NCBI RefSeq assembly: GCF_030848395.1 | Contig: NZ_JAVDBT010000010.1 | Coordinates: 1 to 64,000, forward strand | Direction: 5' to 3' | Source: Pseudogemmobacter lacusdianii | Lineage (GTDB): Bacteria > Pseudomonadota > Alphaproteobacteria > Rhodobacterales > Rhodobacteraceae | DNA length: 64,000 nt | Part shown: piece by piece, positions 18,500 through 27,689 of the stretch | Layout: each line of letters opens with the position of its first letter | How positions within the stretch are numbered: position 1 is the first letter of the stretch | Translations under genes and position numbers: made by a program | The notes under the pieces: generated by a model | Told to the model about the DNA's origin: nothing | Database searches by the model: none | Seen by the model: only the letters and a program-made list of their open reading frames with translations

Positions 18500-19420
18500 C
18501 TAACGCCAGATCGGATTGGACCAAGCCCGTCTTCCCGCGGCATCGATGACCGAGACCCGTAGCCAAGGGCTATCCTCAAACCGTTCCAAAGGCACTTCCA
18601 CCCGGGTCATCGAATGACCATGCACGCCCTTGGCACGGATGCCACGACCCAAGGCGATCGCTGAGACCACCGCCGAGCACTCCACGATCACCCGATCGCC
18701 TTTCACCTCAACATCGCGCAGCTCTGGTCCTTGGCTGGAATAAAAATCCCCGCGCTTCAAAGCCGCCAGCAAAGCCTCGGGCGTGTTCTCCTGCGCCTTC
18801 ACCATCACCCAACCGCCGAAATGGTCCGGCTCTGAAAAATGCGCATCATCGGTAGCGATCAAGCTCAGTTTGCGCCCCTCGTCCAAAAGCTGATCGGCAA
18901 GGGCCGCACCATCGGGCCGGTCGCAGCCCATTGCGCAGCCGTGATTGTAGATCTCGACCGCATGGGCGGCGGTGACATTGCGGGCATCGTCGAGTGTCAG
19001 CCCCGACCATTGCGGATGCGCGATTGCCACGAAAGCCCCTGCGGCCGCGGCGCGCTCTGCAATCTCGGCTGCGGTTTCTTGCGCGGGATGAGCCAAGAAA
19101 TCAGGGGAATCCGAGGGCGCGAAATCCGCCGGCAGCCCCACCGCAAGAAGGTGCCACAGATAACCATTCGCCATTGCCCCCGAATGCAGCTCTGCCCCAA
19201 GCAAAGTGGTGAAGCCGTCGGCGCGCATCGGCCTCGTATCCACAATCGGATAGTCGAAGATCCCTAAGAAATGATCCGTCACCGCCAGAAAATCGTAGCC
19301 CTCAGCCCTGTAGCGCCGGCATAACTCTTCGGGTGACAGCACGCCATCCGAACGGGTGGAATGCGTGTGCAGATTGCCGCGCCAAAAGCGGCCCGGTGCG
19401 GTGAAGGCAGAGTGGCGCAT
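18500..19420 (-). CDS. PHP-domain metal-dependent hydrolase (CehA/McbA-like)
   Basis: A 306-residue PHP-superfamily protein. The metal-binding NLHTHSTRSDG motif (His18, His20, Asp24) is at the start, followed by AVTDH, AHPQW and TDDAHF, which supply further metal ligands. CehA/McbA-type relatives hydrolyse phosphoesters or carbamate/amide-like bonds; the substrate here is unknown. AAAGGA lies upstream of the ATG at 19420. It follows the SDR gene (19459) by 38 bases and is probably in one transcript with it and the glycosyltransferase gene. Confidence 0.85.
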   Translation of the reverse strand: MRHSAFTAPGRFWRGNLHTHSTRSDGVLSPEELCRRYRAEGYDFLAVTDHFLGIFDYPIVDTRPMRADGFTTLLGAELHSGAMANGYLWHLLAVGLPADFAPSDSPDFLAHPAQETAAEIAERAAAAGAFVAIAHPQWSGLTLDDARNVTAAHAVEIYNHGCAMGCDRPDGAALADQLLDEGRKLSLIATDDAHFSEPDHFGGWVMVKAQENTPEALLAALKRGDFYSSQGPELRDVEVKGDRVIVECSAVVSAIALGRGIRAKGVHGHSMTRVEVPLERFEDSPWLRVSVIDAAGRRAWSNPIWR

Positions 19421-19458
19421 CAGGATTCCTTTGAAATTCGTCTGTTCACTATTTGCGG

Positions 19459-20208
19459 CTAGCCGCGCCCGATATAGGGCATATCGCGCGCCATCAACGT
19501 CACGAATGGCATGTTCACATCCAGCGGCAGTTCCGCCATATGCAGCACGGTCTGCGCGACATGGGCGACATCCATCACCGGCTCGGGCGCGATTTGACCA
19601 TTGGCCTGCGGCACGCCCAGAGGAAACTGGCTGGAGATCGCGGTCAAAGCATTGCCAATGTCGATCTGCCCGCAGGCGATGTTGAACGCCCTACCATCTA
19701 AACCCAGCGTACGCGTCAGCCCCGTCACCGCATGTTTTGACATCGTATAGGGGGCAGACCCCGGACGCGGCGCATGGGCCGAGATCGAGCCATTGTTGAT
19801 GATCCGCCCGCCCTGCGGCGCTTGGTGCCGCATCAGACCAAAAGCGGCGCGGGCGCAAAGGAACATGCCGGTGATATTGGTCTGGCAAAGCGCCAGCCAA
19901 TCCTCAACCGCGATTTCATCAATGGGCGCGGCTTTCACCGCAATGCCAGCATTGTTGAACAGAACATCCAGCCGCCCCCAACGCGCCTGCACTTGCGCAA
20001 AAGCGGTCTCAACCGCCTTTGGATTCCCCACATCACACGGCAAGATCAGCGCATCGCGGCCATCTGAGGTCTCAAGCAGCGCGCTTTCATTGCGCCCAAG
20101 CAACGCCACCTGCCAGCCCTTGGCCAGAAAGAGACGCGCTGTGGCGCGGCCAATCCCTGCACCAGCTCCGGTGATCAAGATGGTCTGGGGTTGCGCTTCT
20201 TGCATCAT
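19459..20208 (-). CDS. classical SDR oxidoreductase
   Basis: A 249-residue short-chain dehydrogenase with every classical motif: TGAGAGIG (13-20), NNAG (85-88), the NGSIS serine (141 or 143), and YTMSK (Tyr154, Lys158). It should be a cytosolic NAD(P)-dependent alcohol dehydrogenase or ketoreductase; substrate unknown. It starts three bases after the stop of the glycosyltransferase gene, so the two are translated from one message. Confidence 0.9.
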   Translation of the reverse strand: MMQEAQPQTILITGAGAGIGRATARLFLAKGWQVALLGRNESALLETSDGRDALILPCDVGNPKAVETAFAQVQARWGRLDVLFNNAGIAVKAAPIDEIAVEDWLALCQTNITGMFLCARAAFGLMRHQAPQGGRIINNGSISAHAPRPGSAPYTMSKHAVTGLTRTLGLDGRAFNIACGQIDIGNALTAISSQFPLGVPQANGQIAPEPVMDVAHVAQTVLHMAELPLDVNMPFVTLMARDMPYIGRG

Positions 20209-20211
20209 TGC

Positions 20212-21885
20212 TCACTCCGCGAAGTCATATTTCATCAGCCAATAAAGCACCCGTGTGGCCGCACGTTCGGAAAGCCCGGCGTGGCGCGCCAGTTCTTCTG
20301 CAGTGCCTCCGGCATCACCCAATGCCTCTAACGCGGCCAGCAGAGCTGCGACATTGGTTCTGGTGTCGATCAGACGTTTGCTGCCTTCATAGCCGCGCAG
20401 ATCCAGCATCCGATCAAGATCTGGGCGATCCGAGAAAGGCTTGGCACGGAAAACCCGCGAAGGATCAGCACCTTGCCGGGTTGGGTAGGCGCGAAAGAAG
20501 ATCCCCGGAGCTGGCGCAGGGGGCAATGTCGCAGGGTGTATCCTGCCGCCTGCCCCTTCCTTGCGCGCAAGGGCGAGCATCGCCGATTGCTCGGCCCAAA
20601 GCGCCTGCATCTGCGGGATCACCACCGACCAATCGTAAAGCTGTCGCGCCCGACGCTGCCCCGCCTGCCCCATTTTGGCCCGCACATCCGGGTCGCCCCC
20701 CAGCCGCAGCAAAGCTGCCGTCAGCGCGCCAATATCAATCCGCGTCAAAGCCGAAAGCTGGCTTGTATATTGCGTATAGCTGTCGGTGCCGCCAAAATAG
20801 CGCTGACCAAGATAGGCAGTCAGATCTCCACGCGGCATCTCCGTCGGCACCCGAATGCCGACATCGGGTGTCACCGTATCCTTCATCCCATCCCAATCCG
20901 AGACGATCAGTGGCAGGCCCGCTGCCATCGCCTCGATCGGAGCAAGTCCGAAGGTTTCTTGCACGTTATCAATGGGAAAGAGGAAGATATCGGCGCCCGA
21001 CAGCGTGGCTTTGCGCAAGGCCCCATCGCCCCCATCCAAGGGGTGAAAGCCCACCTGCGGCATCACTGACTGCGCGCCTTCTTCGAAAACACGGCGGGCG
21101 GCGTCAGAGCGATATTGACCACAAAGCAGAAGGTGAAAGCGCCGCTTTGACTGCTGCTGTGCCCGCGCAAGGGCAAGGTACAGCGGCAGCGGGTCGAACT
21201 TCTCCTCGGGGGTGAGACGCGCGATGATCGCGCACGCGATATCGCCTTCGGCAATGCCGAGCTTTGCGCGCAAAGCCGCACCCGCGCCTTGGTCTGTTGT
21301 GAAATCGGCACAATGGATGCCCAAGGGCAGCACGGGCAGCAAAGGTCGCGGTGGCACCTTGCCGCCAAAGCGGCGCACCAAATGCGCATCAGTCAGATCC
21401 ATCTGCGTCACGATCGAATGACGCACCGCGCGCGAGGTGCAAATCACGGCATCCCAAGGCATTTGCGGCGCAGCGCGCAGATCAAACATTCCTTGCATAA
21501 CACCTAAGGTCGCTGTGGTATGCGTGACACCGCATAGCGCATAGGCGCTGTCGCCATACCCCGACCGCCGCCAAACCTCACGCGAGAAATTTGGGCTGGG
21601 GTAATTGACCACATCCACCGGGGCCAGGCCCTCCAGCGCATCAAGCCTTAGAAAGCGCAAAGGTTTCGTCGCACCTTGCGCATTGGCAAAGTCCCGAAAC
21701 TGTGCAGCGTCGCCGGGGCCGTGGGTCAGGGCGACAAATTCGTCGACCTGCGCATGGGCCATAAAACCGCGCAAGAAACTTTCACCTGCGACACGGCGGC
21801 CGTTGATGCCTTTGCCCGCAGGATCGTAGCCGTCCGGCGCGTACCAAATCGCGGCATTGGTGCGGCCGCTTGCGGCGCTCTGCAT
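20212..21885 (-). CDS. GT4-family glycosyltransferase with extra C-terminal helical domain
   Basis: A 557-residue GT-B fold glycosyltransferase. The sugar-nucleotide-binding half contains ETFGLAPIEAMAAGLPLIVSDW, the EX7E-type motif of family GT4. After the catalytic domain (to about residue 430) there is a Pro-rich linker and a C-terminal segment (about 495-557) ending in EELARHAGLSERAATRVLYW, which looks like a winged-helix or helix-turn-helix unit. That addition is unusual in a glycosyltransferase. Acceptor and donor are unknown. It is followed by SDR and PHP genes in a likely operon. Confidence 0.85.
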   Translation of the reverse strand: MQSAASGRTNAAIWYAPDGYDPAGKGINGRRVAGESFLRGFMAHAQVDEFVALTHGPGDAAQFRDFANAQGATKPLRFLRLDALEGLAPVDVVNYPSPNFSREVWRRSGYGDSAYALCGVTHTTATLGVMQGMFDLRAAPQMPWDAVICTSRAVRHSIVTQMDLTDAHLVRRFGGKVPPRPLLPVLPLGIHCADFTTDQGAGAALRAKLGIAEGDIACAIIARLTPEEKFDPLPLYLALARAQQQSKRRFHLLLCGQYRSDAARRVFEEGAQSVMPQVGFHPLDGGDGALRKATLSGADIFLFPIDNVQETFGLAPIEAMAAGLPLIVSDWDGMKDTVTPDVGIRVPTEMPRGDLTAYLGQRYFGGTDSYTQYTSQLSALTRIDIGALTAALLRLGGDPDVRAKMGQAGQRRARQLYDWSVVIPQMQALWAEQSAMLALARKEGAGGRIHPATLPPAPAPGIFFRAYPTRQGADPSRVFRAKPFSDRPDLDRMLDLRGYEGSKRLIDTRTNVAALLAALEALGDAGGTAEELARHAGLSERAATRVLYWLMKYDFAE

Positions 21886-21985
21886 CCCTTCAATCCCTGC
21901 CGTAACGATTGGCCCTTTCGCGACATGGTTAGGCGCAGGGGTCGCTTGGGTAAAGAGTGAAGCGACGCCGAGGGGACAATCATAA

Positions 21986-22014
21986 AGCCCGCCCCCTTGT
22001 TGAGGGCGGGCTGC
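21986..22014 (-). terminator. terminator of the peptidoglycan-binding gene
   Basis: AGCCCGCCC-cttgttga-GGGCGGGCT hairpin; on the minus strand it is followed by TTTA. It lies 40 bases after the stop at 22054. Confidence 0.8.
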
Positions 22015-22053
22015 GCGGCGGCCAACTTGGCCGCAAGCAACGGAAGGCCTGAC

Positions 22054-22830
22054 TTAATAGCCAGCCTGCGTGCGGAGGGTCCGCAACTGATCGGCGTTGA
22101 TATAGCCGGTGCTTGCCAGCCCCTCGTCGCGCTGCCAACTGGCCAGAGCCCGCCGGGTGTTCGCACCAAAGATCCCATCAGTGCCGCGCGTGCTATAGCC
22201 AAGTGCGGTCAGGCTGCGTTGCACGATTTGCCGCTCAGCGCGGGTCAGGCCCAAAAGCCGCTCTTCCAACTGGTCATTGGTGGCCGTATCCTCGACAGGC
22301 GGCGCCACATTCCCCGCCTGCTGGCGCAACAGCCCCACCTGACGCGAGGTGACATAGCCCGTCGCCTCATAGCCCCCCGCCTTTTGCCAGCTGGCGATGG
22401 CGGCACGGGTCCCGCGCCCCCAAAGCCCATCAGCGGCCCCGGCATTATAGCCCAGCGAGGTAAGCTGGCGCTGGATCAAGCGGCGCTGCTCACGGCTCAG
22501 CCCCAGCGCAGCCTCAACCGATGCCGCCGAGCCATTGTAGCCGGGATCAACCGGATCAACCGGCTTCGGCTTGGTCGAGCTGCCAAAACGGTCCAGCGCG
22601 CGCTCAGCCTGCGCGCGATAGACACCATTGGGATATTGCGCCAGAAAGTTGCGCCAGCCTTGCGCGGTATTGGTGGCGCGGGCCTGTTCATAAGCATTGC
22701 GCTCCATCTCTTGGTTGAGAAGGCTCTTGGCAAGATCTTCGACCACACCGCCAAGATTTTGCGCCGTGATAGGTGAGGCGCTGATCGCCATGCCAGCACA
22801 AAGAACAGCCGCCAAGGTATTGTTACGCAT
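22054..22830 (-). CDS. exported peptidoglycan-binding protein
   Basis: A 258-residue protein with an N-terminal signal peptide (cleavage near Ala23 of SPITAQ) and two PG_binding_1 repeats at roughly 110-165 and 195-255. Each contains a GYN/YxxGxxDGxxGxxTRxAIxxWQ core. The region between the signal and the repeats (about 25-95) is helical. It probably binds peptidoglycan in the periplasm and has no recognisable catalytic domain. GGAGA lies before the ATG, and a strong terminator follows the stop. Confidence 0.85.
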   Translation of the reverse strand: MRNNTLAAVLCAGMAISASPITAQNLGGVVEDLAKSLLNQEMERNAYEQARATNTAQGWRNFLAQYPNGVYRAQAERALDRFGSSTKPKPVDPVDPGYNGSAASVEAALGLSREQRRLIQRQLTSLGYNAGAADGLWGRGTRAAIASWQKAGGYEATGYVTSRQVGLLRQQAGNVAPPVEDTATNDQLEERLLGLTRAERQIVQRSLTALGYSTRGTDGIFGANTRRALASWQRDEGLASTGYINADQLRTLRTQAGY

Positions 22831-22932
22831 TGGTAATCTCCTACTTCAGCAACCTAATTTTCAGGTCGCAAATCCGTTTGGTTTCAGCGGGCATTTCGCC
22901 CGACAATGGTTGAAAGCCGCGTCAATTGGCGC

Positions 22933-23184
22933 TTAACGCGTCCGCGCAATGACGCCCGGGGGCTGCCACGGATCGCCCACATCAGGCAGCTCTGAGGGAG
23001 GCAGATCATTGGGCTCGCCCGGCGCGGGATGGCCCGGCTTTGGGTCTTGCACCGGCGGGTCAAGCGGCGTCTGCGGCACATCGGGCGCTGCAGGCGCATC
23101 AGGCTCTATCGGCAGATCTGGACGCGGCAGATCCGGCGGCAGATCCGGACTGGGGGTAGGCTCTGGCTTATCCTGTTCCATCAT
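22933..23184 (-). CDS. small proline-rich protein
   Basis: An 83-residue protein with about one third proline, arranged in imperfect DLPP/PDLP and PxxP repeats, and acidic overall. It has no signal peptide or known domain. A GGAG lies four bases before the first ATG (seven before the second, at 23181). The same frame is open upstream but that part is Arg/Trp-rich and lacks the Pro pattern. Function unknown; the composition is like a disordered linker or exposed tail. Confidence 0.5.
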   Translation of the reverse strand: MMEQDKPEPTPSPDLPPDLPRPDLPIEPDAPAAPDVPQTPLDPPVQDPKPGHPAPGEPNDLPPSELPDVGDPWQPPGVIARTR

Positions 23185-23554
23185 TACTCTCCACAACATC
23201 GCCAACAGGGTGGCAGTCAGACGGCCTTTTTCTATGCGCGACAACGCCCATGCAGCCGACAGCGTTCCATCCCCGCCAACGCCTCGCCGCCTGCCCCACC
23301 ATCGCGCGGGCGCCCTTTTATAAAAATGGGCGCCCGCGGTCGGACGCCCAGTTGGGTCAGGGAGGGACAAACGTGACAAAGACTCCACCGGAGAAGTCAC
23401 GGCGATCTAACGTGGCTTTACGTGAATGGTTCCAGAGGCCGCCCTCTGACCCTACGTCGCAGAGTTGAGAGGCGATAAGCGGCAAGAACTGGCCTTCGTT
23501 CTGTGCCTGATGGCAACGAACCGCCGAAATCCAAGGGCGCGCCATCAGGCCACC
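23185..23554. other. intergenic region with a strong hairpin
   Basis: No convincing gene between the proline-rich protein (minus) and the small hydrophilic protein at 23639 (plus). At 23307-23338 there is GCGGGCGCCC..GGGCGCCCGC, a 10-bp perfect stem with an AT-rich 12-base loop but no T-run after it. Confidence 0.5.
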
Positions 23555-23580
23555 GGAACATCCCTGAGGTGCCCAAGGTT
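23555..23580 (+). promoter_or_regulatory. candidate EcfG-dependent promoter
   Basis: GGAAC at 23555-23559 and GGTT at 23577-23580 with a 17-base spacer fits the alphaproteobacterial general stress pattern GGAAC-N16/17-cGTT, except for G at the first -10 base. It lies 59 bases before the small hydrophilic protein at 23639. Confidence 0.5.
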
Positions 23581-23638
23581 CTCGCCTGCACATGCCAAGG
23601 ATGCATGTCCTATTCCCCCTCTTTAGGAGACTGGAACA

Positions 23639-23923
23639 ATGGCCAATCCGAACAAAGCACCGCAAGACAGCAAGCAGCAACAGGCAGATGCCAATCGTAC
23701 CGACGGCAAGCCGCGCCAGCATGAGCAACAAAGCAGTGTCATCGCCCAGCAAGGGCAAAATACCGGCAAGGACAGCGCTGCAAAACAGCACAACGACCGC
23801 GACGCAAAGCAAAAGCCGCAACAGCGCCAAGATGCGACAGCAAGCGCCTTAGCCTGCTCGGATTGGGTGCTTACAGATAAAAGGGGGGGCCCGCGCCCCC
23901 CCTTTTATCTGCTCCGCAAATGA
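23639..23923 (+). CDS. small hydrophilic Gln/Lys-rich protein
   Basis: A 94-residue protein; residues 1-66 are almost entirely Q, K, N, D, A and R, typical of small disordered stress proteins. GGAG lies ten bases before the ATG, and a candidate EcfG promoter lies upstream. The last 25 residues change character completely (SALACSDWVLTDKRGG..), and this part is read through a perfect intrinsic terminator at 23879-23906. The natural stop may therefore have been lost by a point mutation or frameshift close to 23845-23880, or the sequence may contain an error there. Function unknown. Confidence 0.55.
   Translation: MANPNKAPQDSKQQQADANRTDGKPRQHEQQSSVIAQQGQNTGKDSAAKQHNDRDAKQKPQQRQDATASALACSDWVLTDKRGGPRPPFYLLRK
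23879..23906. terminator. intrinsic terminator overlapping the 3' end of the small protein frame
   Basis: AAAAGGGGGGGC-CCGC-GCCCCCCCTTTT is a 12-bp perfect hairpin ending in T4. It can serve both the plus-strand gene at 23639 and the minus-strand FAH gene that stops at 23938. Confidence 0.9.
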
Positions 23924-23937
23924 CCGCTAACAAGTGC

Positions 23938-24777
23938 TTAGCTGTCCGCCACGCAGATCTGCCGCTGCACACCCAAGCCCGCGATCCCCAATTCAACCAC
24001 CGCGCCCGGGCGCAGATATTGCGGCGGTTTCATCCCCATCCCCACGCCCGGCGGCGTCCCGGTCGAGATCACATCGCCGGGATGCAAGGTGAAGAACTGG
24101 CTCAGGTATGAGACGAGATGCGCCACCCCGTAAACCATCGTACTGGTTGAACCGTTTTGGCGCGTCTCACCGTCGACCGTCAGCCAAATCGCCAGATCTT
24201 GCGGATCGGCGATCTCATCCTTGGTCACGAGCCAAGGCCCGGTCTGACCAAAGTTGTCGCAGCTTTTGCCCTTGGTCCATTGGCCCGCGCGTTCGGTCTG
24301 ATAGCTGCGCTCTGAGACATCATTGATGACACAGTAGCCCGCGACATGGTCCATCGCCTCCTCCTCAGAGACGTATTTCGCAGGCTTGCCGATCACGACG
24401 CCCAGCTCAACCTCCCAATCGGTTTTGACCGAGCCGCGCGGGATGATGATTGGATCATTTGGCCCGCAGATCGCCGAATTTGCCTTTATGAAAAGCACGG
24501 GCTCGGGCGGCACCGCCATGCCCGACTCCGCCGCATGATCGGCGTAGTTCAGGCCGATGCAAAGGTATTTACCGATACCGCCGACACAAGCGCCAAGGCG
24601 GGGGTTGCCTTCAACCAAGGGCAAGCTGAGCGGGTCCAAAGCGGCGAGACGGTCAAGATGCACCAAAGCCTCGCCCGCGAGATCGCCGATGATGCCGCTC
24701 AGGTCGCGGATCTGTCCTTGCGCATCCAGCATGCCCGGCTTCTCGGCGCCTCTTGGCCCGTAACGCAGTAATTTCAT
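23938..24777 (-). CDS. fumarylacetoacetate hydrolase family protein
   Basis: A 279-residue FAH-superfamily protein. The C-terminal catalytic domain starts around residue 65 and contains GLNYADHAAESG, KANSAICGPNDPI, TDWEVELGVVIGK (Glu/Asp metal ligands) and STGTPPGVGMG. Relatives hydrolyse or decarboxylate beta-diketo acids, for example 2,4-diketo-3-deoxy sugar acids or ureidoglycolate-like substrates; the sequence does not choose. GAGGA lies before the ATG at 24777. It is downstream of the hydroxyproline operon in the same direction, separated by 215 bases with a candidate operator, so it probably has its own promoter. Confidence 0.88.
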   Translation of the reverse strand: MKLLRYGPRGAEKPGMLDAQGQIRDLSGIIGDLAGEALVHLDRLAALDPLSLPLVEGNPRLGACVGGIGKYLCIGLNYADHAAESGMAVPPEPVLFIKANSAICGPNDPIIIPRGSVKTDWEVELGVVIGKPAKYVSEEEAMDHVAGYCVINDVSERSYQTERAGQWTKGKSCDNFGQTGPWLVTKDEIADPQDLAIWLTVDGETRQNGSTSTMVYGVAHLVSYLSQFFTLHPGDVISTGTPPGVGMGMKPPQYLRPGAVVELGIAGLGVQRQICVADS

Positions 24778-24843
24778 AAAGTTCCTCACCTGAAGCGCCG
24801 CGTGTTCCCGCAGCTTTGTTTGTGTCCGCTATCCAAGGGTTTG

Positions 24844-24860
24844 ATTGACGTTAGGTCAAT
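24844..24860. promoter_or_regulatory. inverted repeat upstream of the FAH gene
   Basis: ATTGAC-GTTAG-GTCAAT is a perfect 6-bp inverted repeat with a 5-base spacer. On the minus strand one arm supplies a TTGACC -35 element followed 17 bases later by TTGGAT. It could be an operator/promoter for the FAH gene. Confidence 0.4.
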
Positions 24861-24992
24861 ATTAAACCACCTCGTCGGGGCGTATTGCCGCGCTCTGACT
24901 TTAGATAGCGACAAAGGCCGGAGGTTTCTCGCCCCCGACCCCTGGAAAGAACAGCTACTGATCGATGGAAGGCGGGACCAAGCGCCTTTGCC

Positions 24993-26021
24993 TTAACGCG
25001 CGCCCCATGTGTCGCTCAGCCGGTAGCCCTGAGGCCAAGGGTCCGAGGGATCCAGCATATGCTGGTGAATGCCGGTGATCCAACCGCGCCCCGAAATCTC
25101 GGGCAGCACGGCGGGGATATCGCCGACCGTGGTGGTGCCAAGGATGCGGCCCGAGAATTCCGAACCGATGAGCGAGACCGCCGTCAGCCGATCCTCCAGC
25201 CCCATTTGGCCACGCGCATGCAGCACTGCCATCCGCGCCGACAGCGCCGTGCCGGTGGGCGAGCGATCGACCTTGCCCGGACGGATCGCCACCGCCGCCC
25301 CTGCCCGCAGCTCATTGCCCTGACGGGTCACAGCTCCGGCGAAAAGGCAGAAGGAGTAATGTTTCCAATCGGGATTGGTCGGATGCGAAAAGCCCAGTTG
25401 CTCGGTCGCCGCATCCGAGATCCGCACCCCCAGCTTGGCAATGTCATGCGCCTCATCCGGGGTCAGCGAAAAGCCAAGCGCCGGCGCATCGACGAAGACA
25501 AAGCTGTCGCCGCCATAAGCGGTGTCCACGGTCAGCGTGCCAAACCCTTCGACTTCGATCTGGGCGTCTAAACGCTCAGCAAAGCTCGGATGGTTCTGCA
25601 CGAAAATGCGCTCGGCCTTGCCATTGCGGCATTCGGCGCGAACATGCACCAGCCCGCCCGGCGCTTCCAAAACCATCCGGGTTTCAGGCTCTTGCATCGG
25701 GATGATGCCGCTGTCCAAAAGCACCGTCGAGACGCAGATCGAGTTCGAGCCCGACATCGGCGGATTGTCCTCGGGCTCCATAATGATCCAAGCTGCATCG
25801 GCACGCGGGTCTTTCGGTGGCACCAATAGGTTCACATGCCGAAACACGCCCCCGCGCGGCTCATTCAGCACAAAGTTGCGCAAGGTCTTGTCATTCCACA
25901 AGAAACGCGACTGCTCCCAGATGGTATCGCCGGGCGGAGGCGCCACGCCCCCCACGATCACATCGCCAACTTCGCCCTCGGCATGGGCCGAGATCACATG
26001 GACCGTCTTTGTGCTGCGCAT
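24993..26021 (-). CDS. trans-3-hydroxy-L-proline dehydratase-like (proline racemase family)
   Basis: A 342-residue member of the proline racemase superfamily. In racemases and 4-hydroxyproline epimerases both active-site positions are Cys; here they are Ser90 (PPMSGSNS) and Thr256 (DRSPTGTA). Thr at the second position is the known signature of trans-3-hydroxy-L-proline dehydratases, which form delta1-pyrroline-2-carboxylate, so I assign that function; Ser instead of Cys at the first position is less typical. It starts three bases after the stop of the AcnX gene, in the same operon as a true epimerase with Cys/Cys. The pyrroline-2-carboxylate reductase needed to make proline is not in the window. 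Confidence 0.8.
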   Translation of the reverse strand: MRSTKTVHVISAHAEGEVGDVIVGGVAPPPGDTIWEQSRFLWNDKTLRNFVLNEPRGGVFRHVNLLVPPKDPRADAAWIIMEPEDNPPMSGSNSICVSTVLLDSGIIPMQEPETRMVLEAPGGLVHVRAECRNGKAERIFVQNHPSFAERLDAQIEVEGFGTLTVDTAYGGDSFVFVDAPALGFSLTPDEAHDIAKLGVRISDAATEQLGFSHPTNPDWKHYSFCLFAGAVTRQGNELRAGAAVAIRPGKVDRSPTGTALSARMAVLHARGQMGLEDRLTAVSLIGSEFSGRILGTTTVGDIPAVLPEISGRGWITGIHQHMLDPSDPWPQGYRLSDTWGAR

Positions 26022-26024
26022 GGG

Positions 26025-27689
26025 TTACATCCAGTTAGGCAGGGTTTTCGGCGCATGGCCGGTCAGCGCGGCAGTTGCGCAGCGGGCAAGGCTGTCAAAG
26101 CGGATCAGCCGCCCCGAAAGCCCCGGCCCGTAATGGGCATATTTGCCGGAATTGGTCATCAAGGTGCGGGTTGCCACCGGAAAAACCGGCTCCGAGATCG
26201 AGCACCAGCACAGATCCGGCAGAACCTGCACGCCCGAGGCTTCGAGCCGCGCCAATGTGCCCTCGGCACGGAGATCGGCAATGATCTTGCGGCCTGCGGT
26301 GATGATCGTTGGCACCGTCACTGCCCCGCCCTCTAGCGCGTCAGCAAAGGCCCGGCATTCCTCGGCCGAGGCATGCGGGCTGCCGATGGCGACAAGGCTG
26401 ATCTCCTCGCTGCCTTGGTTCAACTCCGTCCAGCCATGGGCGAAATCTGCCGCCGTCAGCGTGACCTCATCTGCATCAGCATCGATCAGATGCGCCTCAG
26501 GGGTGACACCTTCGACATGCAGCATCGGTGCCGCCGAGGTGGTGCCAAAGGCCGCACAAAGGGCCTGCAATTGCCGTTGTGTGGCGGAATTCAGCCCCCG
26601 AAAAACCGGGATCCGGTCGGGCGATGCTTTGCCCGCAAGCCAGCCCAAGAGTGGCCAGAAGAGATCATCCGCGTTCGGGATCAGCGACACATTGATGATG
26701 CGACGGGCCAGCCGGTTTTCCTCAAGATAAACGCCCGACAAAGGCGCCCGCCCGGTCATCGCGATGCACAAATCCAAGAAATCCGGATGTTTCGCCGTCC
26801 GCGCCCCGATCACCGAATTGGCATAGATCACCGCATTGGATTCCGACCAACCGATCATCTCGCCGGTCTGCGGCGCATCGTCCAAAAGATAGGGCGAGCA
26901 AGTAAAGGTGTTGCTGCAGCCCATCTTCACATAGGCATCCGCCAACCGCGCCGCTGGTCCGCCAAAGCTGGGCGGCAGACCTTGCGCCTGCCAATTCTCA
27001 CGGTCTACCGAGATCGCATTCATCGTCGCGGGCACCCGCACCTTGGCGCCCATCTCGACCATCTTCTCGGCAAAGGTCAGATTGGCGGGGCTGGCATAAA
27101 TGCAGCCATCGATATGCACGCAAGTCACATCAATGAGTCGCTCAGCCCCCTGCTCCTCGGCCATTTTGACGATCATCCGCATCGCCAAAGCCACCGCTTC
27201 GCCGTCGCGCCCGGCCAGCATAGCGCGGTCCTCATCGCTCAATTCCAATGCCGCACGGGTGCCATTGCTCAGCGGCAGCGTCACCCCGGAGGCCTCGATG
27301 GCCTCCGGGGTGACGACGACCCGCGCCGATGCAGCCAAAAGCTGGCGCTCGGCCTCCGAGACCCGCAGCACCGGAAGACCGCAGTTGAACATCTCGCCCG
27401 CGATCAGAGCGCCCAAGGTGACGACATCCTCGGGCTGAGAAAAGATCACCGCTGCCGGAGCCTTGCCGTTCAGCGCCATGTCCAAAAGCACGCCCGATCC
27501 GGTGCAAGAGCCGCGCGTGCCGGGCATCACCAGAACCCGCCCCGCAAGGCTTTGCCCATGCAGCGGGTGATGCACGTCAATGACTTTGCCCGAGGCGGGA
27601 TCAACCCCACCCCAAAAGCTGATCGGTTCATCCGTGGCGAGAACATCGCCCGTCGCAACCCCCTCTAGAATGAACCGCGCTTGGATCAT
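26025..27689 (-). CDS. AcnX-type cis-3-hydroxy-L-proline dehydratase
   Basis: A 554-residue aconitase X protein of the fused type: a small swivel domain (DUF126, about 1-135, with [10 protein letters not shown] at 57-66) joined to the large domain (DUF521, about 145-554, with [21 protein letters not shown] and GWSESNAV). Characterised fused AcnX enzymes dehydrate cis-3-hydroxy-L-proline to delta1-pyrroline-2-carboxylate using an Fe-S cluster. The start overlaps the stop of the epimerase gene by ATGA, so they are translationally coupled. Context with two proline-racemase-family genes strongly favours the hydroxyproline role over the mevalonate-5-phosphate role of other AcnX proteins. Confidence 0.88.
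   Translation of the reverse strand: MIQARFILEGVATGDVLATDEPISFWGGVDPASGKVIDVHHPLHGQSLAGRVLVMPGTRGSCTGSGVLLDMALNGKAPAAVIFSQPEDVVTLGALIAGEMFNCGLPVLRVSEAERQLLAASARVVVTPEAIEASGVTLPLSNGTRAALELSDEDRAMLAGRDGEAVALAMRMIVKMAEEQGAERLIDVTCVHIDGCIYASPANLTFAEKMVEMGAKVRVPATMNAISVDRENWQAQGLPPSFGGPAARLADAYVKMGCSNTFTCSPYLLDDAPQTGEMIGWSESNAVIYANSVIGARTAKHPDFLDLCIAMTGRAPLSGVYLEENRLARRIINVSLIPNADDLFWPLLGWLAGKASPDRIPVFRGLNSATQRQLQALCAAFGTTSAAPMLHVEGVTPEAHLIDADADEVTLTAADFAHGWTELNQGSEEISLVAIGSPHASAEECRAFADALEGGAVTVPTIITAGRKIIADLRAEGTLARLEASGVQVLPDLCWCSISEPVFPVATRTLMTNSGKYAHYGPGLSGRLIRFDSLARCATAALTGHAPKTLPNWM

Noticed and set aside
26373-27668. 431-codon open frame on the plus strand
   Set aside because: It is antisense to the AcnX gene, His/Arg-rich, and without a ribosome binding site.
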